64,000 bases of DNA from Streptomyces sp. CG 926 (GTDB lineage: Bacteria > Actinomycetota > Actinomycetes > Streptomycetales > Streptomycetaceae), in the NCBI RefSeq assembly GCF_003148825.1, contig NZ_QGGZ01000005.1:434001-498000 (forward strand). Reading direction: 5' to 3'. Position numbers and translations under genes: made by a program. This document shows positions 54,856-61,972 of the stretch, piece after piece. Within the stretch, counting starts at the first letter, position 1. Each line of letters begins with the position of its first letter. Below the pieces are notes generated by a model. The model saw only the letters and a program-made list of their open reading frames with translations, had not been told where the DNA came from and did no database searches.

Positions 54856-55266
54856 TGCGTGTGGGCCGTGCGCTGCGGACGGGCGCCGTGCGCGGGCGCC
54901 CGGCGTGCACACGCCGGGTGAAATGCCCCCCGTGCAACTGCCCGGGGCACACGCCGGTACCGAAGCCGCCATCAGGACCTTCGGGGCAGGCGATTTCAAG
55001 CCATCACAAAGCCGGTCCGTAGCCCCCCGCGTCGGAAAATCCCTGGGAAAACTTCTGCTATTCGGCCATCCGTCGGACGCCCCCGGCCCTACGCTGATGC
55101 GTGACACCGGTGGGGGCCGGTGTTGATTCAGGGGTCGAGACAAGTCGGGTACGTCGTCCGGTCCGGGGTAATGCAGAGATGTCACGGCGGCGGCCGGGGC
55201 AGCTGCGGATCACCCGGTCCGGGCGCCGTACCCGCCGTCGTCCGTTCCCCTACCCTTGGGGGTTTT
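54856..55266. other. Gene-free stretch with palindromes upstream of the LuxR gene
   Basis: No convincing gene. A 20-bp inverted repeat, CCCGGCGTGCACACGCCGGG, is at 54899-54918 (9-bp arms). A second hairpin, ACACCGG/CCGGTGT, is at 55104-55123. An A+T-richer patch lies at 55000-55070. A TACCCT -10-like hexamer at 55251-55256 lies 10 bases before the next gene. The palindrome is a candidate regulator site. Confidence 0.45.
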
Positions 55267-56034
55267 GTGGTTCGTATCCGGGTTCTCGTCGTCGACGATC
55301 ACCGCATTTTCGCCGAGTCGCTCGCAGCCGCGCTCGCGGCCGAGCCGGACGTGGACGTGTCCGCGGCCGGCAGCGGCCCCGCCGCGCTGCGTTGCCTCGA
55401 ACGCGCGGCGGCCGAGGGCCGTCGCTTCGACGTCCTGCTGGTCGACGCCGATCTCGGCACGGTCCCGGGGGCCGTGCCCGCCCAGCGGGAGTCCGGCTCC
55501 GGGCCGCCGCCGCCCGGCTCCGACGGGATCGCGCTGGTCGCGGGGGTGCGGGTGTCCCACCCCGGGGTCCGCACCGTCGTGCTCGCCGAGCGCGACGACC
55601 CCCGCAGGGCCGCCCTCGCGCTCCAGGCGGGCGCCTCGGGCTGGGTGGCGAAGGACTGCTCGCTCTCCCGGCTGCTGGCCGTGATCCGCGGGGTCCTGCG
55701 CGAGGAGACGCATCTGCCGCCCGCGCTGCTCACCGGGGTGCTCCGGGAACTGACCGCGGCGCGCAAGCACCGTACGGACAGCGAGCGGCTGGTGGAGTCG
55801 CTGACCCCGCGTGAACACGAGGTGCTGCGCTGCATGGTGGCCGGGCTGGGCCGCAAGGACGTCGCGGCGCGCCTGTTCCTGTCCCCGCACACGGTCCGCA
55901 CCCACATGCAGAACGTGCTGGGCAAGCTCGGGGTGCACTCCACGCTGGCCGCGGTGGCACTGGCCCGGCGGGCCGGCGTACGACCGGCCGACCTAGCCGG
56001 GGATGTTGTCGAACGGAGCGGTCAACTGGCGTAG
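55267..56034 (+). CDS. NarL/LuxR-family response regulator
   Basis: 255 residues from the GTG at 55267. The receiver has an intact acidic pair (VVDDHRIF), phospho-Asp in LLVDADLG and Lys in GWVAKDCS. A Pro/Gly-rich insert (PAQRESGSGPPPPGS) lengthens the loop after the phospho-site, which is unusual. The LuxR HTH is LTPREHEVLRCMVAGLGRKDVAARL and SPHTVRTHMQNVLGKLGVHS. No sensor kinase is adjacent (orphan). Its last 42 bp overlap the convergent MarR gene. Confidence 0.88.
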   Translation: MVRIRVLVVDDHRIFAESLAAALAAEPDVDVSAAGSGPAALRCLERAAAEGRRFDVLLVDADLGTVPGAVPAQRESGSGPPPPGSDGIALVAGVRVSHPGVRTVVLAERDDPRRAALALQAGASGWVAKDCSLSRLLAVIRGVLREETHLPPALLTGVLRELTAARKHRTDSERLVESLTPREHEVLRCMVAGLGRKDVAARLFLSPHTVRTHMQNVLGKLGVHSTLAAVALARRAGVRPADLAGDVVERSGQLA

Positions 56035-56490
56035 CAGCCCGGCGAGATCGCCGCGCTGACCCTGCGAGAGCTGGGCCAGGATCGCCCGTTCCTGGGCCAG
56101 CAGCCCGGCGAGGGCCTGGTCGGCGCGGTCCCGGCCCTCGGGGGTGAGCCGCACCAGGACCCCCCGGCGGTCGCTGGGGTCCGGGAGCCGTTCGACGAGG
56201 CCCTTCTTGGCGAGCCGGTCGATGCGGTTGGTCATGGTGCCGGAGGTGACCAGGGTCTGGGTCAACAGCTGGCCGGGGGAGAGCTGGTAGGGCGCGCCCG
56301 CGCGGCGCAACGAGGTCAGGACGTCGAACTCCCACGGCTCCAGGCCGTGCTCGGAGAAGGCCAGCCTGCGGGCGCGGTCGAGATGGCGCGCGAGCCTGCT
56401 GACGCGGCTCAGTACCTCGAGTGGTTCCACGTCGAGGTCAGGGCGCTCCCGCCGCCATGCCGCCACCAGTCGGTCGACCTCGTCCTCCAT
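55993..56490 (-). CDS. MarR family transcriptional regulator
   Basis: 165 residues from the ATG at 56490. Winged helix: EPWEFDVLTSLRRAGAPYQLSPGQLL (quoted in part), TLVTSGTMTNRIDRLAKKGLVERLPDPSDRRGVLVRLTPEG, the standard MarR wing. A TACACT hexamer seven bases before the ATG and no ribosome site suggest a leaderless mRNA; an in-frame upstream ATG would add 18 residues. Divergent from the tam gene with a clear dyad between, so it probably controls both. Confidence 0.9.
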   Translation of the reverse strand: MEDEVDRLVAAWRRERPDLDVEPLEVLSRVSRLARHLDRARRLAFSEHGLEPWEFDVLTSLRRAGAPYQLSPGQLLTQTLVTSGTMTNRIDRLAKKGLVERLPDPSDRRGVLVRLTPEGRDRADQALAGLLAQERAILAQLSQGQRGDLAGLLRQLTAPFDNIPG

Positions 56491-56553
56491 GCCGATCAGT
56501 GTAAGGGGTCTGTCGATGTGAAGTCTCTTCATACCGAGCATCTTGATCACGAG

Positions 56554-56571
56554 TATCTTGACATCGAGATA
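56554..56571. promoter_or_regulatory. MarR-type operator dyad
   Basis: TATCTTGACATCGAGATA, 18 bp with 8-bp arms and one mismatch. A weaker copy (ATCTTGATCACGAGTAT) starts 15 bp to its left at about 56540. It lies between the divergent marR and tam genes and has the size and A/T-ended arms of MarR sites. Confidence 0.6.
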
Positions 56572-56651
56572 TAAATGGAGCGAGCATGGGGCATGGAGGG
56601 GGCCGGAACGGATTCCGCTTCCGATCGCCCCGCCAGCAGGGAGGCTCGAAC

Positions 56652-57509
56652 ATGTATTCCGATACCGCGCGCGCCGGGACCCCCACGTCCACCGCGCCAT
56701 CCGCCCCCACCTGGGATCCCCAGCAGTACCTCCGGCACTCGGGCCACCGCACACGGCCCTTCCTCGACCTGCTCACCCGCATACCCGAGCTCCCCCACGG
56801 TCCCGCCCGTATCGCCGACCTCGGCTGCGGCCCCGGCAACGTCACCACGCTCCTCGCCGAGCGCTGGCCCGAGGCCCGCATCACCGGCTTCGACCTCTCC
56901 CCGGAGATGCTCCACCGCGCCACCGAGGAGTACGCCGGGCCCACCCCCGGCGGCGGCAGCCTCGACTTCCGCCACGGCGACCTCGGCACCTGGCTGCCCG
57001 AGGAGCCCTACGACCTGATCGTCTCCAACGCCGCCCTCCAATGGGTCCCCGGCCACCCCGGCTCCTTCGGCGCCTGGATCAACGGCCTACGCCCCGGCGG
57101 CACCTTCGCCTTCCAGATCCCCGGCAACTTCACGGCCCCCAGCCACGCCCTGCTCGCGCAGCAGTGCGACACCCCGCGCTGGCGGGCCCGGCTCGCCGGT
57201 CACGGCGCCCGCTACATCCATCTCCTCGAACCCGCCGAATACCTCGCCCGGTTCACCGAGCTCGGCTGCGACGCCGACATCTGGGAGACCACCTACCACC
57301 AGTTGCTCCAAGGCCCCGACCCCGTCCTCGACTGGGTCAAGGGCACCGCCCTGCGACCCGTCCTCACCGCCCTCGGCGAGGACCGTGACGCCGTGGACGC
57401 CTTCCTCACCGAATACCGTGACCGGCTCCGCGCCGCCTATCCCACCGGCCCGCGCGGCACCGTCTTCCCGTTCCGCCGCATCTTCGCCGTAGCCCGCAAG
57501 GAGGCATGA
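56652..57509 (+). CDS. tam: Trans-aconitate 2-methyltransferase
   Basis: 285 residues from the ATG at 56652 (GGGAGG upstream). SAM motif I ARIADLGCGPGNVTTLLAERWP, motif II GFDLSPEML, then LIVSNAALQWVPGHPG and FAFQIPGNFTAPSHAL as in Tam enzymes; the C-terminal helix set FLTEYRDRLRAAYP closes the fold. Methylates trans-aconitate, an inhibitor of aconitase. The stop overlaps the ATG of the VOC gene. Confidence 0.88.
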   Translation: MYSDTARAGTPTSTAPSAPTWDPQQYLRHSGHRTRPFLDLLTRIPELPHGPARIADLGCGPGNVTTLLAERWPEARITGFDLSPEMLHRATEEYAGPTPGGGSLDFRHGDLGTWLPEEPYDLIVSNAALQWVPGHPGSFGAWINGLRPGGTFAFQIPGNFTAPSHALLAQQCDTPRWRARLAGHGARYIHLLEPAEYLARFTELGCDADIWETTYHQLLQGPDPVLDWVKGTALRPVLTALGEDRDAVDAFLTEYRDRLRAAYPTGPRGTVFPFRRIFAVARKEA

Positions 57510-57904
57510 CCGTGCTGACCGCAGTCGACCACGTGCAACTCGCCGCGCCGCCGGACTCGGAGGACCGGCTCCGCGCCTACTACACGGACGTCCTCGGCAT
57601 GACCGAGATCCCCAAGCCGCCCGTCCTCGCCGCCCGCGGGGGCTGCTGGTTCGCCGCCGGGCCCGTCCAGCTGCACCTCGGCGTCGAGGAGGACTTCCGG
57701 CCCGCCCTCAAGGCCCATCCGGGGCTCAGGGTGAGCGACATCGAGGCGTACGCGAACAGACTGCGGGAGCGGGGGGCCACGGTGGTCTGGGACGACAACC
57801 TCCCGGGCCACCGCCGCTTCTACTCGCAGGACCCCGTCGGCAACCGGCTCGAATTCCTGGAACGGCACCACCCCGAACCCGCGGCTCCGGAACCTTGCGC
57901 ATAG
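57506..57904 (+). CDS. VOC (glyoxalase) superfamily protein
   Basis: 132 residues, a single pair of beta-alpha-beta3 units: VDHVQLAAPPDSEDRLRAYY, GGCWFAAGPVQLHLGVEEDF, and FYSQDPVGNRLEFLE (metal-binding Glu). His at the first position and Glu at the last are kept. Cotranscribed with tam by an ATGA overlap. Substrate unknown; single-domain members include bleomycin-resistance-like and dioxygenase proteins. Confidence 0.88.
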   Translation: MTVLTAVDHVQLAAPPDSEDRLRAYYTDVLGMTEIPKPPVLAARGGCWFAAGPVQLHLGVEEDFRPALKAHPGLRVSDIEAYANRLRERGATVVWDDNLPGHRRFYSQDPVGNRLEFLERHHPEPAAPEPCA

Positions 57905-57923
57905 GACGCGGCGGGAGGCATGA

Positions 57924-57971
57924 CACGACGGCGCCCCGTCACCGGATCTCCGGTGACGGGGCGCCGTCGTG
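57924..57971. terminator. 22-bp perfect stem with ATCT loop
   Basis: 57924-57945 (CACGACGGCGCCCCGTCACC then GG) pairs exactly with 57950-57971. It is the longest perfect stem noted in the window and lies between convergent genes. Confidence 0.92.
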
Positions 57972-57985
57972 CAGGTGTCGGGCGG

Positions 57986-59773
57986 TCAGCCGATGCTGCG
58001 GTAGTTCAGGCCGCCCTTGAAGAAGACGGGCCCGGTGAGGACCTCGCTGCCGAAGAGGCTCTTGCCTCCCTCGGAGCGGAAGACGTTGCCGTTGGCATCG
58101 GTCAGGACCAGGTCCGCCTTGCCGTCACCGGTCAGGTCGCCGGGGGACACGGCGTCCTTGAAGTTCTGGTAGCCGCCGCTGACCAGCCAGCGGGCGGCGA
58201 ACGGCGCGTTCGCCTTGCCGGCGCCCGGGTGGAAGTACAGGTCGCCGCTGTTCGTGATGCCGACCGCGTCGGCGTAGCCGTCGCCGTTGAAGTCACCGGA
58301 GGCGACCAGCCTGTACTGATCCCAGCCGTTGCCGACGTTGACCGGGGCGGCGAAGGCGTTGCCGGTGCCGTTGCCCTGGTGGACGTAGAGGTTGCCCCAG
58401 ATGTCACGGGTCAGCAGGTCGCCCTTGCCGTCGCCGGAGACGTCGCCGCCGCCGACGACCAGGTTCGTGACGCCCCACCAGTCACCGGCGATCGGCTGGT
58501 TCGTGCTGCGGTTGGTCAGACCCCACTGGTTGAACTGGAACTTGTGGCCCCAGTTCACCTTGTCCAGGCCGGAGGCCACGACCAGCTTCGACCCGTCGTC
58601 CGGCCAGACGAAGTCGCCGGCCTTGCGGGGATCGAAGAGCGAGCCGTCGCTCATGGCGTTGTGCGACCAGTACTGGCCGCCGGCGTCGAGGGTGCCGACG
58701 TTGTGCTTGCCGTAGACCGGCGTGACGCCCGAGCCGAGGAAGAGCTCGGTGCTCTTCCAGTTCGAGCCGCAGTCGTACTGAGAGGAGAACAGGCCGTTGC
58801 CCTCGGAGAAGTGGCAGAAGAGGTCACCGGTGACGGTCACGCCCATCATGTCGGCCTTGCCGTCGCCGTCGATGTCGTCGGCCGCGATGATCTGCGTGTA
58901 ACCGGTCCAGCCGCTGGCGATCTGGTTCCGCCACTCCAGCGGGGCGGCACCGTTGCCGGTGCCCTTGTGGATGAACAGGTCGCCCGTGTACGTGCGGCCC
59001 ATGACGTCGCCGTCGCCGTCGCCGTCGATGTCGCTGAGGCCGACGATCTGGTCGTACTGGTTCCAGCCGCCGCTGACCTTGACCCGGTCCCCGAACGGGT
59101 TGGAGAGGTTGCCGGTGCTCTTGTAGTAGTACAGGTCGCCGGCCTGCGTACGGGCGAGCAGGTCCGGACGGCCGTCCTTGTTCAGGTCGCCCGCGGCGAT
59201 GACGCGGTTGTAGACCTGCCAACCGGTGCCGGTCCACTTCGGAGCGCCGGCCGTGCCGCCGGAGGTCTCGCGGAGCTGGAGCTTGCCGTCGAAGGTGAGC
59301 GTGAGGATCTCGGGGTTCCAGCCGCCGCCGACGTTGCCGAGGGCAATGATGTCCTTGACCGTCTCGGTCTCGTCGCCCTCGATGCGGAAGTCGGTGGACG
59401 GATTGCCCTCGGGGGCGCCGGTCGCGAAGACACCGGCGTAGCCGAGCGTCGAGCGGAAGACCAGGTCGCTGAAACCGTCGCCGTCGAGGTCCAGACGCGG
59501 CTGCGCCACGCTGCCCGCGGCCGCGACGCCCTGCGGAGCCGCGGCGCGCGCGCCCTTGTCCTTGGCGGTCGCCTTCGGCGCAAGGACGCCCGGAGCCGGG
59601 GTGGCGGCGTGCGGGACGGTGGACTTGGGGGCGGTCGAGGCCTTGGCCGCGGCGGGCGCCGGGCGGTCCGAGGTCTTGCCGGCGGCGGTCGCCTGACCGA
59701 CGGAGAGCAGGGTGCCGGCAGAGAGGGCGAGTGCGGTGCAGGCCGCGATGCGGCCGAGGCGCGAAGAGCGCAA
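57986..59773 (-). CDS. Secreted FG-GAP/VCBS repeat protein
   Basis: 595 residues, TTG start at 59773 with GGGGGAA six bases upstream. Signal peptide (RSSRLGRIAACTALALSAGTLLS) ends at ATA-A. An Ala/Pro/Lys-rich linker (30-90) leads to six or more FG-GAP-like blades with calcium-loop motifs: DLDGDGFSDLVF, DLNKDGRPDLLA, DIDGDGDGDVMG, DIDGDGKADMMG, DVSGDGKGDLLT, DFNGDGYADAVG, DLTGDGKADLVL. The middle (VFGLG-like SGVTPVYGKHNVGTLDAGG) is unusual. No enzyme domain is attached; surface binding is likely. Confidence 0.88.
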   Translation of the reverse strand: MRSSRLGRIAACTALALSAGTLLSVGQATAAGKTSDRPAPAAAKASTAPKSTVPHAATPAPGVLAPKATAKDKGARAAAPQGVAAAGSVAQPRLDLDGDGFSDLVFRSTLGYAGVFATGAPEGNPSTDFRIEGDETETVKDIIALGNVGGGWNPEILTLTFDGKLQLRETSGGTAGAPKWTGTGWQVYNRVIAAGDLNKDGRPDLLARTQAGDLYYYKSTGNLSNPFGDRVKVSGGWNQYDQIVGLSDIDGDGDGDVMGRTYTGDLFIHKGTGNGAAPLEWRNQIASGWTGYTQIIAADDIDGDGKADMMGVTVTGDLFCHFSEGNGLFSSQYDCGSNWKSTELFLGSGVTPVYGKHNVGTLDAGGQYWSHNAMSDGSLFDPRKAGDFVWPDDGSKLVVASGLDKVNWGHKFQFNQWGLTNRSTNQPIAGDWWGVTNLVVGGGDVSGDGKGDLLTRDIWGNLYVHQGNGTGNAFAAPVNVGNGWDQYRLVASGDFNGDGYADAVGITNSGDLYFHPGAGKANAPFAARWLVSGGYQNFKDAVSPGDLTGDGKADLVLTDANGNVFRSEGGKSLFGSEVLTGPVFFKGGLNYRSIG

Positions 59774-59967
59774 GAGGGTTCCCCCGTGATCGCAGGTAGA
59801 ACCGAGTGGCCGTCACGAGGACGACCGGCGCACGCGGAAAGCGGCGCTGCGGATCGTCTGGACGTCCCCCCCGGGAAGTGATCACACAGTACCGCTGCAT
59901 TTCCCGAGGTAGAAGTGGTTTTCCGTACAACCTTTCGACTTCGGGGTGGCGTGGCGCCGCCGCCCGC

Positions 59968-60642
59968 TCAGCTCTTGCGCCGGCCCACCAGCTGCGGCTT
60001 CGACTCCAGCCCGTCCAGCCCGTGCCAGGCCAGATTCACCAGATGCGCCGCCACCTCCGCCTTCTTGGGCCTGCGCACGTCCAGCCACCACTGCCCGGTC
60101 AGCGCCACCATCCCCACCAGCGCCTGCGCGTACAGCGGGGCCAGCTTGGGATCGAAGCCCCGCGCCTTGAACTCCAGGCCCAGGATGTCCTCGACCTGCG
60201 TGGCGATGTCGCTGATCAGCGAGGCGAAGGTGCCGGTCGACTGGGCGACCGGGGAATCGCGGACGAGGATCCGGAAGCCGTCCGTGTACGACTCGATGTA
60301 GTCCAGCAGCGCGAACGCCGCCTGCTCCAGCAGCTCCCGCGGGTGCCCGGCCGTCAGCGCGCCCGTCACCCCGTCCAGCAGCTGGCGCATCTCCCGGTCC
60401 ACGACGACCGCGTAGAGGCCCTCCTTGCCGCCGAAGTGCTCGTACACCACCGGCTTGGACACCCCGGCCTTCGCCGCGATCTCCTCCACCGAGGTGCCTT
60501 CGAAGCCCTTCTCGGCGAACAGCGTCCGGCCGATGTCCAGCAGTTGCTGGCGCCGCTCCGCGCCCGTCATTCGAACCCGGCGGCCGCGCCTGGGCTTGTC
60601 GCTGCTGGTATTACCGCCGTCGATCGCCACGTCCCCCATCAT
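59968..60642 (-). CDS. TetR family regulator coupled to the desaturase gene
   Basis: 224 residues from the ATG at 60642, which overlaps the desaturase stop (ATGA). N-terminal HTH: RQQLLDIGRTLFAEKGFEGTS, EEIAAKAGVSKPVVYEHFGGKEGLYAVVVDREM. C-terminal domain has FALLDYIESYTDGFRIL and WWLDVRRPKKAEVAAHLVNLAWHGL, as in fatty-acid-linked TetR proteins. Cotranscription with a fatty acid desaturase suggests feedback control by acyl-CoA. A GTG at 60630 is a weaker alternative start. Confidence 0.88.
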   Translation of the reverse strand: MMGDVAIDGGNTSSDKPRRGRRVRMTGAERRQQLLDIGRTLFAEKGFEGTSVEEIAAKAGVSKPVVYEHFGGKEGLYAVVVDREMRQLLDGVTGALTAGHPRELLEQAAFALLDYIESYTDGFRILVRDSPVAQSTGTFASLISDIATQVEDILGLEFKARGFDPKLAPLYAQALVGMVALTGQWWLDVRRPKKAEVAAHLVNLAWHGLDGLESKPQLVGRRKS

Positions 60643-61619
60643 GCCGCGTTCGACTCGATTTCCTTGAGCCGGGCGTCGATGCGGGCCGCCGACGGCCAAC
60701 GGACGTCCGTCGCCCAGCCCAGCTGCTCGAACCAGCGGATCAGCCGCGCGCTGGAGTCGACCTGGCCGCGCAACACACCGTGGCGCGCCGAGGTCGGGTC
60801 GGCGTGGTGCAGGTTGTGCCAGGACTCGCCGCAGGACAGCACCGCCAGCCACCACACGTTCCCACTGCGGTCCCGGGACTTGAACGGCCGCTTGCCCACC
60901 GCGTGGCAGATCGAGTTGATCGACCAGGTCACGTGGTGCAGCAGCGCGACCCGCACCAGGGAGCCCCAGAAGAACGCCGTGAACGCGCCCCACCAGGACA
61001 TCGTCACCAGACCGCCCACCAGCGGCGGGATCGCGAGCGAGAACATCGTCCAGAAGATGAAGTCCCGCGAGATCCGGCGGATCGCCGGGTCCTTGATCAG
61101 GTCGGGGGCGTACTTCTGCTGATCGGTCTGCTCCTCGTCGAACAGCCAACCGATGTGCGCCCACCACAGCCCCTTCATCAGGGCCGGCAGCGTCTCCCCG
61201 AACCGCCACGGCGAATGCGGGTCACCCTCGTGGTCCGAGAACTTGTGGTGCTTGCGGTGGTCCGCCACCCAGCGCACGAGCGGCCCCTCCACCGCCATCG
61301 ACCCCATCACCGCGAGCACGATCCGCAGCGGCCGCTTCGCCTTGAAGGATCCGTGCGTGAAGTAGCGGTGGAAGCCGATGGTGATCCCGTGGCACGCCAG
61401 GAAGTACATGAAGACCATCAGGCCCAGGTCCAGCAGGCTCACCCCCCAGCCCCAGGTCAGCGGCACGGCCGCCAGCAGGGCAAGGAAGGGCACGGTGATG
61501 AACAGCAGCAGAGCGATCTGCTCGATGGACCGCTTGTTCTCGCCGCCGAGTGTCGCGGACGGCTCGGATGTGTCGGAGGGCGCGGCGCCGCCCTCGATCA
61601 GATCGGGACTGGTGGTCAT
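60639..61619 (-). CDS. Acyl-CoA delta-9-type fatty acid desaturase
   Basis: 326 residues, integral membrane di-iron enzyme. Three His boxes are present: HRYFTH, HRKHH (in VADHRKHHKFSDHEGDPHSP) and HNLHH (in ESWHNLHHADPT). Helices at about 38-80 and 165-215. ATG at 61619 with AGGGGA. Introduces a double bond into saturated acyl chains using O2 and ferredoxin or cytochrome electrons, tuning membrane fluidity. First gene of a two-gene operon with a TetR gene. Confidence 0.93.
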   Translation of the reverse strand: MTTSPDLIEGGAAPSDTSEPSATLGGENKRSIEQIALLLFITVPFLALLAAVPLTWGWGVSLLDLGLMVFMYFLACHGITIGFHRYFTHGSFKAKRPLRIVLAVMGSMAVEGPLVRWVADHRKHHKFSDHEGDPHSPWRFGETLPALMKGLWWAHIGWLFDEEQTDQQKYAPDLIKDPAIRRISRDFIFWTMFSLAIPPLVGGLVTMSWWGAFTAFFWGSLVRVALLHHVTWSINSICHAVGKRPFKSRDRSGNVWWLAVLSCGESWHNLHHADPTSARHGVLRGQVDSSARLIRWFEQLGWATDVRWPSAARIDARLKEIESNAA

Positions 61620-61660
61620 GGGTGTCCCCTGGGGGGTGAGAGAAGTGGCAGGCTCCCCGG

Positions 61661-61698
61661 TTACGAAACCCTACGGACCCGTAACCTACGGCATCGTA
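61661..61698. promoter_or_regulatory. TACG-based operator repeats upstream of the desaturase
   Basis: TACGGACCCGTA (61672-61683) and TACGGCATCGTA (61687-61698) are dyads of pattern TACG-N4-CGTA, 15 bp apart, with a further TTACG half site at 61661. A minus-strand TACGAT within the second could be the -10 of the desaturase, so binding would block transcription. Confidence 0.55.
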
Positions 61699-61972
61699 AG
61701 TATGGCAAAACCGGGTACGCAGGCAAGAGGGGCAGCGCCGGGAGGGGGAGCGCGCGCGAGGTGTTCACGCGCCGCCTGATGAGACGTTTGTCCAGGCACA
61801 CGCATCGGACACCTATCCTGGGTCCCGTCGGACAGCGCGGTCCGCACGGGCAGCCCGAGCTGCGCATCAGGAGCGGAGATCCCGCCCCGGACCGATTCCG
61901 GGGACGGCATCACCGCACGTGGCCGGGAGCCCACCGCCCAGTAGCGCTCGAACACTGCAAGGAGCCGCACCT

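Noticed and set aside
55098..55127. A nine-codon leader frame (MRDTGGGRC) before the LuxR gene
   Set aside because: No ribosome site, no regulatory codons of note, and it coincides with a hairpin. Support is too weak to call a leader peptide.
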